DNA of 64,000 nt, taken from positions 2,170,001-2,234,000 of the forward strand of contig NZ_CP034909.1 in NCBI RefSeq assembly GCF_008932245.1. The letters are read 5' to 3'. Below the pieces are notes generated by a model. The model was not told the DNA's origin and ran no database searches. It was given only the letters and a program-made list of their open reading frames with translations. The position numbers and the translations under genes were made by a program. Source of the stretch: Sinorhizobium alkalisoli (GTDB lineage Bacteria > Pseudomonadota > Alphaproteobacteria > Rhizobiales > Rhizobiaceae). Shown here one piece after another: positions 1 to 8,667 of this stretch. Numbering within the stretch: the first letter of the stretch is position 1; each line of letters starts with the position of its first letter.

Positions 1-301
1 CGAATTTCGCGATGGCGGGCCACGACGCGGCCCTTGCGCAGTACCATTATGGGATAACATGGGACCATATGGGCGTCAATGGGAGAAGGCCGAATTCAGC
101 CTCCTGAATGATCAAATATTGATAGGTTGTTAAGTTTAACAAAGGGTTACGACGACACCCCTAGTCCATTGGAGTCCCGAGCAAATGCGGGTGCCGACAA
201 GCACAGGAACGTGGTCGGAATCGGCTTGCGCCGCGGGCGACCCGAGGCGGGCGCCACGAGTTCCGCGGGCTCTGCGCCCGAAATGACATGGAAGAGAAAA
301 T
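1..301. other. Non-coding left edge up to the 3' end of rnpB
   Basis: Apart from the ATGGG repeats no convincing gene is visible here. A 63-codon frame starting with TTG at 127 lacks a ribosome-binding site and runs into the RNase P RNA gene. The stretch probably holds the promoter region of a gene off the left edge and the downstream flank of rnpB. Confidence 0.5.
49..83. promoter_or_regulatory. Four ATGGG direct repeats at exact 10-bp spacing (MraZ-binding-like)
   Basis: ATGGG occurs at 49, 59, 69 and 79, giving an exact 10-bp period with 5-nt spacers. Known MraZ operators at the head of the division and cell-wall (dcw) cluster are TGGGN direct repeats with 5-nt spacers, so the architecture fits. 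No mraZ is visible to the right. It may lie beyond the left edge, in which case the repeats would be antisense to it. The repeat is seen directly; the MraZ link is inference. Confidence 0.45.
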
Positions 302-711
302 CGCCAGTTGGCCTGTAAGCCGGGTTCTGTATGGCCCCGTCTCCCGCAGGAAACGGAACGTGGCAGCCATTCATCTGGGACTGCGCTTGCGCGCAGCCTC
401 GTGCAACCCACCCGGATGACGGGCCTGGAAACCGGCTGGGCGCTTGCGCGCCCGTGTCATCCCTATTCGGTCTTGCTCCCGGTGGGGTTTGCCGTGCCGT
501 CCATGTCGCCATGTCCGCGGTGGGCTCTTACCCCACCCTTTCACCCTTACTCCGCGAAGCGGAGCGGTTTGCTTTCTGTGGCACTTTCCCTGGGGTCGCC
601 CCCGCCGGACGTTATCCGGCACCGTGTTCCCGTGGAGCCCGGACTTTCCTCACCCCGCGGCCTTTCGGCGCTTGCGGGGCGCGGCTGCCCGGCCAACTGG
701 CAGAGGCTCAT
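302..711 (-). ncRNA. rnpB: RNase P RNA (bacterial type A)
   Basis: This is the catalytic RNA of RNase P, which trims the 5' leaders of tRNA precursors. Read on the minus strand, the 5' end begins near 711 and contains GCCAGTTGGCCGGGCAG. The 3' end carries the hallmark ACAGAACCCGGCTTA followed by GGCCAACTGGCG. The two ends pair to form the P1 helix (GCCAGTTGGCC with GGCCAACTGGC). The length of about 410 nt is normal for alphaproteobacteria. The boundaries are set by the P1 pairing and could shift by a few bases. The gene lies just downstream of, and on the same strand as, the FAD oxidoreductase. Confidence 0.95.
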
Positions 712-771
712 TAACCGAGCAAGCCGGCAAGCGCCAGAAAAATCGCGCCTCTCTGCCGCTCGATCGCCGGC

Positions 772-1959
772 TCACTGAAATGCGACGGCGAAATCGGTCT
801 CGTACTCGCTTGCATTCAGACGGCCTTCCATGGCGAGCATTGCGCCAAGCCTGCCGATCTCGTCGGAGCTCTTGGCGGCCTGACCATTGCCGCCCGTCAG
901 AACGGCGACGCGTTCGCTGGCAAAGCCGATATAGGGGTAGCCGTGTCGGGTGAACGACGTGACGCAAGGAGAAAAATGCGTTGAAACCGGCTTGAACCTC
1001 GGCATCACTTCGCTGAGCAGCCCGTCCATATGGGAGGCCGCTTCGGCGCTGCCTCCGCTGCGGAACCAGTCCCGGACCGCCGGCTCGCCCGCAAGCACCC
1101 GATCGGTCGGGTCGCCGCCGATCTTGATGTAGTGTTTGCCGTCGGCATAGGCAACGGGCGGCAGCAGGTAATAGCTTTTCTCCTGCTCCGGCGCCGCGAC
1201 GATCAGCGACGGCATGCCTTCGAAACCAGGAAGATCATCTTCGCCGACCTCGGCGAACAAGACGCTGCGCGCCTTGACGTCAAGATCGATCGGCCTCGCC
1301 AGCAAGGCCGTCGAAAGCGAAAATCCGCCGGCGGCGACGAGTACGCGCCCCGCCCGGATAGCCCGCCCATCGGCGGTGGCCACGACCACCTGCTCCACCT
1401 CTTCCGAGACCGAAACCACTTCGGAGCGGATGATCCGGGCACCCTGTCTTTCCGCTGCCTTGGTCTGGGCGCGAACCAGTGCACGCGGATTGATATATCC
1501 TGCGCCGCTTGCCTCGTGGACGCCCGCATGGCCGGCCGCGAAACGGAACCAGGGAAAGCGCTTCGCGAGTGCGCCGCCGCCGATCAGGGGCGCTTCCACG
1601 CCCAGCCTGTCGCGGGCGCGCTCGACCTTCTCGAGATAATCGAAATCGCCGCCGGGAGCCGGCGCCGCGATCAAGCAACCGCTCTCGAAATAGAAATCCA
1701 TCCCGCTCGCATCCGCGATTTCCGGATAACGATCGATCGAGCGGCGGGCAAGACGCGCCCAGACCGGGTCCGCATCGATCGTGCGGGTGATGCGGGCATT
1801 GTCGTAGTGGCTGGCGAATACGCCGCCGTGACTTGCCCAGTCCTCGGGCTCGTCAGGTCCGACGAGCGCAACGCTCGCGCCGGCGAGGCTGAGGTGACGC
1901 GCCGCCGCCGCTCCCATCATGCCTTTGCCGACCACAACGAAATCAAAGCTTTCCGACAT
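772..1959 (-). CDS. FAD-dependent oxidoreductase, DAO/sarcosine-oxidase-like
   Basis: A 395-residue protein of the D-amino-acid-oxidase/glycine-oxidase fold. The N-terminal Rossmann motif is VVVGKGMMGAAAARH with Gly at 11, 13 and 16, preceded by the usual hydrophobic strand. The C-terminal FAD contact appears as GGNGQAAKSSDEIG, typical of monomeric sarcosine-oxidase or N-methyl-amino-acid-oxidase relatives. The ATG at 1959 was chosen because an upstream in-frame start at 1995 adds an unconserved-looking 12-residue leader before the Rossmann strand. It probably oxidises a secondary or primary amine, but the substrate cannot be read from sequence. The gene ends about 60 bp before rnpB on the same strand. 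Confidence 0.85.
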   Translation of the reverse strand: MSESFDFVVVGKGMMGAAAARHLSLAGASVALVGPDEPEDWASHGGVFASHYDNARITRTIDADPVWARLARRSIDRYPEIADASGMDFYFESGCLIAAPAPGGDFDYLEKVERARDRLGVEAPLIGGGALAKRFPWFRFAAGHAGVHEASGAGYINPRALVRAQTKAAERQGARIIRSEVVSVSEEVEQVVVATADGRAIRAGRVLVAAGGFSLSTALLARPIDLDVKARSVLFAEVGEDDLPGFEGMPSLIVAAPEQEKSYYLLPPVAYADGKHYIKIGGDPTDRVLAGEPAVRDWFRSGGSAEAASHMDGLLSEVMPRFKPVSTHFSPCVTSFTRHGYPYIGFASERVAVLTGGNGQAAKSSDEIGRLGAMLAMEGRLNASEYETDFAVAFQ

Positions 1960-2104
1960 GCATTTCCCCGATCTGCTTGCCTGCGGGAATAGCACGTGGA
2001 TTTTCTACGGTACACCGGAACGCAAGACCTATCCGGCTACCTCCTGCATCGCGGCCGAACCGAGGCTCCGCATCGCGACGATCTCTTTCAACGTCGTGCG
2101 GCGG

Positions 2105-2632
2105 TCAATCCAGGATCGCCTTGACCTTGCCGCAATAGGCCTTCGAAACAGGATTCATCCGCTTGGCGCCGTGGCCGGCATTGTATTTCAGGATCGTGCC
2201 GCAGGTGCTGCCGTCCGAAAGCTCCTGCGCCTTGGCCAGATACAGCATGCCGAACTTAATATTGGTTTCCGGATCGTAGAGCCCTTTGGCAGAGCCGGAA
2301 TAGCCCATCATGCGCGCGGTGGCGGGCTTGATCTGCATGAGCCCGATCTCGCCGGCGCGGCCCCGTGCCTTTGCATTGAAATTGCTCTCGACCTCCACGA
2401 CGGCGCGGGCGAGATCGACGGCAACGCCATATTGCTTGGCGTAGGAGTGGATGAGATCGCCATAGTAGGATTTCGGCGAAAGGGAAGGTGTGGGAAATCC
2501 TGCGGTCCTGGTAACGGACTTCAGGGATGAGGTCTTGATGGTTCGGTCGACACCCCCTGCATACGACGTACCCATCCCGGCGACGAACATGCCAATGCAT
2601 GCCGCCACCGCAGCAACAGACGATATTCTCAT
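2105..2632 (-). CDS. Small secreted lytic transglycosylase (SLT domain)
   Basis: A 175-residue periplasmic peptidoglycan lytic transglycosylase cleaving the MurNAc-GlcNAc bond. The N-terminal signal peptide spans about residues 1-25 (hydrophobic VAAVAACIGMFVAGMG, cleavage near SYA-GG). The SLT domain covers about 60-175. It has the catalytic glutamate in VVEVESNFN (Glu82), then GEIGLMQIKPATA and a late KYNAGHG motif. It is short, with no accessory domain, so it resembles the single-domain rhizobial transglycosylases. A second transglycosylase, an amidase and a lysozyme lie within 10 kb. Confidence 0.9.
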   Translation of the reverse strand: MRISSVAAVAACIGMFVAGMGTSYAGGVDRTIKTSSLKSVTRTAGFPTPSLSPKSYYGDLIHSYAKQYGVAVDLARAVVEVESNFNAKARGRAGEIGLMQIKPATARMMGYSGSAKGLYDPETNIKFGMLYLAKAQELSDGSTCGTILKYNAGHGAKRMNPVSKAYCGKVKAILD

Positions 2633-2856
2633 GTAGTTTGGAGTCTCCGGTCTGCGGATCCGGCCGGACGGCGCACCCCACCGTCGCGACCGGTTTCCCG
2701 ATCGTTTTTATTTGGCAAGGTCCCGGTCTCTGCCTGCGTCCCCTGCGGTTGACGCGGCGAAAATGACCGCCCCATCATGGTAAACATGTGGCAACGCAAA
2801 AAATTTGTGCATAAAGCCATCGAAGGCGCTAATTTAGCGTAATCGAAGTTTGCAAC

Positions 2857-3621
2857 CTATGCGCTGAATTTCGGCAGCGCGGCCAGCAGGCGGTGAAGCG
2901 TATCTATGGTGGAAATGTCCGCGATCCCATCCACCCGGGATTGCCGGAAATGCCTTTGGAAAGCGGCCACTACGCCTTCGGTGCGCTCGCAGAAATTGCC
3001 CGTGACTTCAATGCCATAGCCGTAAAGCGAGAGCATGGACTGCAGCGCCTCCACCGGCTGCCCGTGATCGCCGCGCTGGAAGAAGCGTCCGCCGCCCACC
3101 GGCGCCGGTTCGACCCAGTGACCGACCCCCTGTCGAAAGAGCGCATTCCAGGGGAATTTTTCTCCCGGGTCGACCTTGCGAATCGGCGCCACATCGCTAT
3201 GGGCAAGCACCCTTTCGGGGGCAATTTGCCAGCGCTCGCCACAATCTCGACACAAATCGACGACGGCCGCGATCTGCGCCGCCGGGAAATCCGGCAGCCC
3301 GCCCAGATGGCCTGGATTGGCGATCTCGATACCGATGGAGCAGGAATTAATGTCGGCCTCGCCCTTCCACAGGCTCTTGCCGGCATGCCAGGCACGACGA
3401 TCTTCCGCCACGAGCTGGTCGACGCGCCCGTCCTCATGCACGAAATAGTGACAGGAGACCTGGCTTTCCTCGCGACAGAGCCAGTCCAGCGCCGAGACCG
3501 CTGTTTCCATGCCGGTATAATGGAGAAGGATCATATCCGGCCCGCGCCCGCCCGCGCGCTCCCCATGATTGGGTGACGGCACGAAACGGGCACCGGCGAA
3601 GTCGCAGCGCGTCGATGTCAT
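2857..3621 (-). CDS. N-acetylmuramoyl-L-alanine amidase (Amidase_2) with peptidoglycan-binding domain
   Basis: A 254-residue zinc amidase of the AmpD/AmiD family that removes the stem peptide from MurNAc. The expected zinc ligands are His34 (ILLHYTGM), His141 and Asp151 (HSDVAPIRKVDPGEKF), with Glu99 in GIEI. A PG_binding_1 module occupies roughly 180-245. No clear signal peptide is seen, so it may be cytoplasmic like AmpD (muropeptide recycling) or exported by another route. Its ATG overlaps the stop of the upstream TerB/J-domain gene by four bases (ATGA), implying translational coupling. Confidence 0.9.
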   Translation of the reverse strand: MTSTRCDFAGARFVPSPNHGERAGGRGPDMILLHYTGMETAVSALDWLCREESQVSCHYFVHEDGRVDQLVAEDRRAWHAGKSLWKGEADINSCSIGIEIANPGHLGGLPDFPAAQIAAVVDLCRDCGERWQIAPERVLAHSDVAPIRKVDPGEKFPWNALFRQGVGHWVEPAPVGGGRFFQRGDHGQPVEALQSMLSLYGYGIEVTGNFCERTEGVVAAFQRHFRQSRVDGIADISTIDTLHRLLAALPKFSA

Positions 3622-4325
3622 GCGGCGCGGCGTTCTCTCTCGATCGCTTCGTAGGCCGCGTTCAGCGCGGCCATACGATCCGTTGCAATGGCATGAAACT
3701 CCTCCGGCACGCCGCGCGCAACCAGCATGTCCGGGTGGTTCTCGGAAACGAGCACGCGATAGCGCTTGCGGATCTCGGCGAAATCGTCCTTCGGCGAGAC
3801 GCCGAGTACCTGGTAGGGATCGCGTCCTTCGGCATGGACATGACGCGCCATGATGCGTTGGAACCGCGCCTCGTCCATCCTGAAGATTTCGGCGACGCGC
3901 AGCAGAAATGCGAATTCCTTCTCATGCACGACGCCATCGGACGCGGCGATATGGAACAGTCCGTCGACGATGTCCTCGAGAATCGGGCAATTGCGCTCGC
4001 AGGAGGCGCAAAGCGAGGCCATCTTCTCCGCATAGGCCTCGAAGCCCGCCACGTCCTGGCGCGCGAGATTATACAGCCTGGCGACGTTCTTCGCCTGGTC
4101 CGCCGGGAATTTGAAGATATCCCGGAAAGCCGCGACCTCGGCCTCGCTCACAATGCCGTCTGCCTTTGCCATCTTCGCCGAAAGGGCGATCATGGCGACC
4201 GAGAAGGCAACCCTGCGGCGCGTTTCCGGATCGCCCTCGAAGAGGGTTCTGACCGCCTCGACCACCCCTGCAAGCGCATTGCCGGTGGCCGTGACGATTT
4301 TGAGGAGGCTGTCCCAAACTGTCAT
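3618..4325 (-). CDS. DjlA-like TerB + J-domain protein
   Basis: A 235-residue protein with a TerB-like helical domain (about 35-155) and a C-terminal DnaJ domain (about 169-235). The J domain carries HPD at 197-199 (VSENHPDM), the motif that stimulates Hsp70 ATPase activity. The layout matches DjlA-type co-chaperones, but the N terminus (MTVWDSLLKIVTATGNALAG) is only weakly hydrophobic, so membrane anchoring is uncertain. ATG 4325 is preferred over an upstream start at 4376 that adds an unlikely leader. It is coupled to the downstream amidase through ATGA. Confidence 0.85.
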   Translation of the reverse strand: MTVWDSLLKIVTATGNALAGVVEAVRTLFEGDPETRRRVAFSVAMIALSAKMAKADGIVSEAEVAAFRDIFKFPADQAKNVARLYNLARQDVAGFEAYAEKMASLCASCERNCPILEDIVDGLFHIAASDGVVHEKEFAFLLRVAEIFRMDEARFQRIMARHVHAEGRDPYQVLGVSPKDDFAEIRKRYRVLVSENHPDMLVARGVPEEFHAIATDRMAALNAAYEAIERERRAA

Positions 4326-4654
4326 GAGTGCGATTGTTCCCTGTCCACCACCGAGCATGGCCAGATGCGGTGGCAAATTGCAAGCGGCTGTCCGCGCGAA
4401 ACGTCATGGATTGACGAATTTGTGATGGCCCCTCAATAAATCAATTGGCCGTGAATCGCAATTGAATTCGCACGGCGACACGACGGGGGCATCCTCGAAT
4501 TTCCCGCTAGGCGCCAGGCCATGGGAGCGATCCACAGTCCTGTCATTTTATTTCCATCCGATTTGCGCTAGATCACAGGGATCATTGAGCATGGCAGCGT
4601 TCCGGGAACGCTTACCGTCGTGCGGTCCCGTCGCCCAAATCCCGAGGAGGAATC
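4326..4654. other. Intergenic region between the divergent TerB/J gene and pfp
   Basis: About 330 bp separate the two divergent genes. A TTGACG at 4411-4416 with a weak A/T-rich -10 about 17 bp downstream (CAATAA) could be a pfp promoter, giving a roughly 200-nt leader. An inverted repeat around CGTTCCGGGAACG lies near 4598-4611. No convincing short gene was found; a 217-codon plus-strand frame overlapping pfp is a shadow. Confidence 0.35.
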
Positions 4655-5869
4655 ATGGCCAAGAAGAAAGTCGCAATGCTGACGGCGGGCGGGCTCGCGC
4701 CCTGCCTTTCATCCGCCGTCGGCGGCCTGATCGAGCGCTATACGGACATCGCGCCCGACTACGAGCTCGTGGCCTATCGTTCCGGTTACCAGGGGCTGCT
4801 TTTGGCCGACCGCATCGAGATCACGAAGGAGATGCGGGAAAAGGCCCATCTTCTCCATCGCCACGGCGGTTCTCCCATCGGCAACAGCCGTGTGAAGCTC
4901 ACCAATGCCGCCGACTGCGTCAAACGCGGTCTGGTCAAGGAAGGCGACAACCCGCTTCGCATCGCCGCCGACAGGCTCGCAGCCGACGGCATCAGCATTC
5001 TGCACACGATCGGTGGCGACGACACCAACACCACGGCAGCCGATCTTGCCGCCTATCTCGGCGCCAATGGTTACGACCTCACCGTGGTCGGCCTGCCGAA
5101 GACCGTCGACAATGACGTGGTGCCGATTCGCCAGACGCTCGGCGCCTGGACGGCGGCCGAATACGGCGCGCGCTTCTTCGACCATGTCAGCAACGAGCAG
5201 AGCGCCGCCCCGCGCACCCTCGTCGTCCACGAGGTGATGGGCCGCCATTGCGGTTGGCTGACCGCGGCGACGGCACGCGCCTATATGCAACTGTCCGGCA
5301 GCAAGGACTATGTCGACGGCTTCATGATGAACGAGCAGTTGAAGAACATCGACGGCCTCTACCTGCCGGAGATGAAGTTCGACCTCGAATCGGAGGCCGC
5401 GCGCCTGCGCGACATCATGGACCGGGCCGGCTTCGTGACGCTGTTCGTCAGCGAAGGTGCCTGCCTCGATGCGATCGTTGCCGAACGCGAGGCGGCCGGC
5501 GAGACGGTCAAGCGCGATGCTTTCGGCCATGTGAAGATCGACACCATCAATGTCGGCAACTGGTTCTCAAAGCAGTTCGCCGCCCTCCTCGGCGCCGAAC
5601 GCGCGATGGTGCAGAAATCCGGCTACTATGCCCGCTCCGCACCCGCCAATGGCGACGACCTGCGCCTCATACAGAGCATGGTCGACCTTGCGGTCGAAAG
5701 TGCGCTCAACAAGGTTTCCGGCGTCACGGGCCACGACGAGGACCAGGGCGGCCGCCTGCGCACGATCGAATTCCCCCGCATCAAGGGGGGCAAGCATTTC
5801 GACACGTCGGCGAAATGGTTCGGCGAGGTGATGGACACCATCGGCCAGAAATGGCAGGCGGCAGACTGA
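4655..5869 (+). CDS. pfp: Pyrophosphate--fructose-6-phosphate 1-phosphotransferase
   Basis: A 404-residue PPi-dependent phosphofructokinase, which reversibly converts fructose 6-phosphate and PPi to fructose 1,6-bisphosphate and Pi. The phosphate-binding loop reads GGDDTN (120-125). The Asp at 122, where ATP enzymes have Gly, is the known PPi-specificity determinant. The catalytic loop PKTVDND (148-154) and the sugar-binding MGRHCGW (195-201) are present. A strong Shine-Dalgarno (GAGGAGG) precedes the ATG. The gene is monocistronic and followed by a long palindrome at 5891. Many rhizobia lack ATP-PFK and carry this enzyme instead. Confidence 0.95.
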   Translation: MAKKKVAMLTAGGLAPCLSSAVGGLIERYTDIAPDYELVAYRSGYQGLLLADRIEITKEMREKAHLLHRHGGSPIGNSRVKLTNAADCVKRGLVKEGDNPLRIAADRLAADGISILHTIGGDDTNTTAADLAAYLGANGYDLTVVGLPKTVDNDVVPIRQTLGAWTAAEYGARFFDHVSNEQSAAPRTLVVHEVMGRHCGWLTAATARAYMQLSGSKDYVDGFMMNEQLKNIDGLYLPEMKFDLESEAARLRDIMDRAGFVTLFVSEGACLDAIVAEREAAGETVKRDAFGHVKIDTINVGNWFSKQFAALLGAERAMVQKSGYYARSAPANGDDLRLIQSMVDLAVESALNKVSGVTGHDEDQGGRLRTIEFPRIKGGKHFDTSAKWFGEVMDTIGQKWQAAD

Positions 5870-5890
5870 GGTCGCGCAACGGTTAGCGAT

Positions 5891-5922
5891 GCCCTCTCCT
5901 CGGGTTTAACCCGAGGAGAGGG
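5891..5922 (+). terminator. Long near-perfect hairpin downstream of pfp
   Basis: An inverted repeat with arms of about 15 bp (GCCCTCTCCTCGGGTT ... AACCCGAGGAGAGGGC) and a tiny loop, starting 22 bp after the pfp stop. It is not followed by a U-run, so it may act as an mRNA end-stabilising or repeat element rather than a classical terminator. A related CCTCGGGTT/AACCCGAGG hairpin recurs at 55343-55361. Confidence 0.45.
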
Positions 5923-6096
5923 CATTCCTCACGCGACACCGGCGGATCATCCACTCATTGGAGTTCGAACGACGGTGTGAAATCGCCGCGCTGCTTGCCG
6001 CAGTGGACGGCATGGGTTAAGGGAGATTGAAGCACAGCGGACGGCAGCCGCTGATTTGCAAGGGGCTACGGGGCCCAGAAGCACGAAAGTGACAGC

Positions 6097-7086
6097 ATGG
6101 CGAAGATCCGTATCTCCCTTTCGAAACAGGCGCTTGCGGCCTCTGCACTGGTTTCCATCGGAATTGCCTCCGGGTGCTCGACCGTCGAGCGGACCTCACT
6201 TGAAGAACTGACCGCCGTGCAGACGGTCACACCCATCCCGAAGCCAGGAACGGAGATGACGGCCTATGCGCTGCCGGCACCGGTCGGTGCAACGGCCGAC
6301 GCATCCGCCACACTTGCGGCCGAGGCAGCGACCTCGACCACCGCGACGGAGGCCGCGGTAGCTGAAGCCGGCGCTGTATCGTCACCGGATGCGACGCTTG
6401 CCTTCGCCGCGCCGCAGACAACCGCGGTTCCGAACGCACGGCCCGCCCAGGCCATCCAGGTGGCCATGGCAGAGACTGGCGCGGCGCCCCTGTCGCCGGA
6501 AGTGACCGCCGCCGCCGACTCGGCGAGCGAACCGGCCGTCCCGCTGCTCGGCATTGCCGCCGCAATGGAATCGGATTTCGACACCGGCGAACCGGTCGGC
6601 CTCGAAACTCTCGTTGCCAAGCGCATGATCGTGCCGACCGAGCGGCCAAAGAGCGGCGTCATCGGTTCTGCGGTCGATGCCGTCGCCAAGGCCATTCCTG
6701 GCTCGCTGAAGCTCACCCGGACACCGACGAGTTCCCGACCCGAGCTCGACCGGCTGATCGAGTACTACGCCGAACTCAACGGCCTTCCGGTCGAACTCGT
6801 GCATCGTGTGGTCAAGCGCGAGAGCAATTACAATCCACGCGCCTACAGCCGCGGCAATTACGGGTTGATGCAGATCCGCTACAACACCGCCAAGGGGCTT
6901 GGCTATGAGGGCCCCGCCGAGGGCCTGTTCGACGCGGAGACCAATCTCAAATACGCGACCAGATATCTGCGCGGTGCCTGGATGGTTGCCGACAATCAGC
7001 ACGACGGTGCCGTGCGCCTCTATGCCAGTGGCTACTACTATCATGCCAAGCGCAAGGGTATGCTCGACGAACTCGGGCTGCAGTAA
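6097..7086 (+). CDS. Lipoprotein lytic transglycosylase (SLT domain)
   Basis: A 329-residue protein with a lipoprotein-type N terminus (hydrophobic stretch ending IASGC, lipid-modified Cys27). A long, low-complexity Ala/Thr/Pro-rich linker runs from about 30 to 210. The C-terminal SLT domain has catalytic Glu242 in VVKRESNYN, followed by GNYGLMQIRYNTAKG and an ATRYLRGA helix. The linker probably spans from the outer membrane to the peptidoglycan. It is a cell-wall lytic enzyme, and its specificity cannot be judged from sequence. Confidence 0.88.
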   Translation: MAKIRISLSKQALAASALVSIGIASGCSTVERTSLEELTAVQTVTPIPKPGTEMTAYALPAPVGATADASATLAAEAATSTTATEAAVAEAGAVSSPDATLAFAAPQTTAVPNARPAQAIQVAMAETGAAPLSPEVTAAADSASEPAVPLLGIAAAMESDFDTGEPVGLETLVAKRMIVPTERPKSGVIGSAVDAVAKAIPGSLKLTRTPTSSRPELDRLIEYYAELNGLPVELVHRVVKRESNYNPRAYSRGNYGLMQIRYNTAKGLGYEGPAEGLFDAETNLKYATRYLRGAWMVADNQHDGAVRLYASGYYYHAKRKGMLDELGLQ

Positions 7087-7106
7087 ATCCCCGACCCCGG
7101 CCGCGC

Positions 7107-8486
7107 TCAATCGAGCGCATCGATGACTTTGGCGTTCAGCGCCTGCACATTATAACCGTCGCGCCAGGGCGTGAGGCCGAGCCGGACGACGGCGAGGCGA
7201 AGAGAGGGAACGAGCATGATGGCTTGCCCGTCATGCCCAAGCATCCAGAAGCTGTCCGCCGGGAACCCGCCCGTCCCGGCCCTTATGCCATTCGCCGTGA
7301 GCCAGACCTGGCCCGAGCCGTAATCGCCGCCGGAGGCTGCGGAAGGTTTGCGCATGAAGTCGACGTAGCCCTCCGGCAGAAGCGCCCTCCCCTTCCAGCG
7401 CCCGTCGTCGAGCAGGAACTGCGCAATGCGTGCCCAATCCTGCGCCGTCGCATACATGTAGGACGAGCCGACGAAGGTGCCGCTTTGATCCGCCTCCATC
7501 ACCGCGCTCGTCATGCCGAGAGGTTCGAACAAAGCCAAGCGAGGATAGGCGAGCGCGGCGGCCGGATCGTCGAAGCTCCTCATCCAGAGCCGGGACAAAA
7601 TGTTGCTGGTGCCGCTCGAATAGCTGAACTTCGTGCCGGCCGCCGCTGCGAGCGGTTTCGATGCGGCGAAACCGGCCATGTCGCTTTCGAGGAAGAGCAT
7701 GCGCGTCACATCGGTGACATCGCCGTAGTCCTCGTTGAAGGCCAGACCGCTTTGCATCCCCAGGAGATCCGAAAGCTTGATTGCGGCGCGTTCGTCGCGA
7801 TCCCATTCGGCCAGGAGACGGTCCTGCTCTAAATCCATCCGCCCCTCGGCAATGCGCATGCCGACCAGCGCCGCCGTGACCGATTTCGTCATCGACCAGC
7901 CGAGCAAGGGGGTGTCGCGATCAATGCCGGGGCCGTAGCGCTCCGCCACAAGGCGGCCATCGCGAATGACCGCGATGGCGCGCATGCCGGGACCTGCCAA
8001 TTCGGGATCCTCGAGAAAGGTCTGGATCGTTGGGTCGATCTCCGCCCGCCCCCCCTCCGGCCATTCCGCTTCGGGATCGCCGGCTTCGGGATCGCCGACC
8101 GCAGCCTTCGACCCCGCGTTTCCGCCAGCCGCCGGATTTGCGAAAGCCTCGGCGACGCCATTGCCGGTGTTCATGCAGCCGAGCCCCGGCCGATGGACCG
8201 CACGGCCGGGCGCGGCGAACCCGAATATGCGCGCGGTCACGCGCTGCTCGTGATGATCGACGGATATGCTGACGAACTTCAGCAAGGGATGGCCGGGGGC
8301 CTGGACATCCACCGCGAGCACCTCTTGTGGGTCGCGCCCGGCGAGAAAGACATTGGAGCAGACGATCTTGGCGGCGTATCCATCGCCGACCTTCAGAAGC
8401 TCCGGCGGATAGAGCGCCAGCCAGCCGGCGGCGGCTGCCGGTGCCGCAACGGCCAAGGCTCCGAACTTCTTCGACAAACCTCGCAT
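7107..8486 (-). CDS. Serine beta-lactamase/6-aminohexanoate-dimer-hydrolase-like protein
   Basis: A 459-residue class-C-beta-lactamase-fold serine hydrolase. The nucleophile motif is SMTK (Ser198, Lys201), and the tyrosine motif appears as YSSG (Tyr289). A hydrophobic N-terminal segment (about 8-28) suggests membrane anchoring or export. The C-terminal half has GYVDFMRKP and FWMLGHDGQ, seen in esterase/amidase relatives such as NylB. An acidic Gly/Pro/Glu-rich insert at about 115-150 looks like a linker. Start 8486 (ATG) is preferred over a GTG two codons upstream. It is convergent with the preceding transglycosylase gene. Its physiological substrate is unknown. Confidence 0.8.
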   Translation of the reverse strand: MRGLSKKFGALAVAAPAAAAGWLALYPPELLKVGDGYAAKIVCSNVFLAGRDPQEVLAVDVQAPGHPLLKFVSISVDHHEQRVTARIFGFAAPGRAVHRPGLGCMNTGNGVAEAFANPAAGGNAGSKAAVGDPEAGDPEAEWPEGGRAEIDPTIQTFLEDPELAGPGMRAIAVIRDGRLVAERYGPGIDRDTPLLGWSMTKSVTAALVGMRIAEGRMDLEQDRLLAEWDRDERAAIKLSDLLGMQSGLAFNEDYGDVTDVTRMLFLESDMAGFAASKPLAAAAGTKFSYSSGTSNILSRLWMRSFDDPAAALAYPRLALFEPLGMTSAVMEADQSGTFVGSSYMYATAQDWARIAQFLLDDGRWKGRALLPEGYVDFMRKPSAASGGDYGSGQVWLTANGIRAGTGGFPADSFWMLGHDGQAIMLVPSLRLAVVRLGLTPWRDGYNVQALNAKVIDALD

Positions 8487-8667
8487 GATCACTCCTGTTC
8501 CCCATGAGGAAACCAGAATTGCCGGAAAAGAGAAAGCCCCATAGGCAGGTCGTCCCGGATTTGCCGCGCGTCTCCGAGAAGGTCATGCACAGACTGCGCG
8601 CGCCCGTCATCAAAGTGTAGTCGAGTCATTTTAGAAGCGGCTCAGTTTCAACTTGGATGGCAGCAAG

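Noticed and set aside
127-318. 63-codon plus-strand frame at the left edge
   Set aside because: TTG start with no SD, runs into rnpB, and has no recognisable motif.
308-778. Several frames of 80-160 codons over 300-780
   Set aside because: They lie within the RNase P RNA gene, whose conserved ends and P1 pairing are clear.
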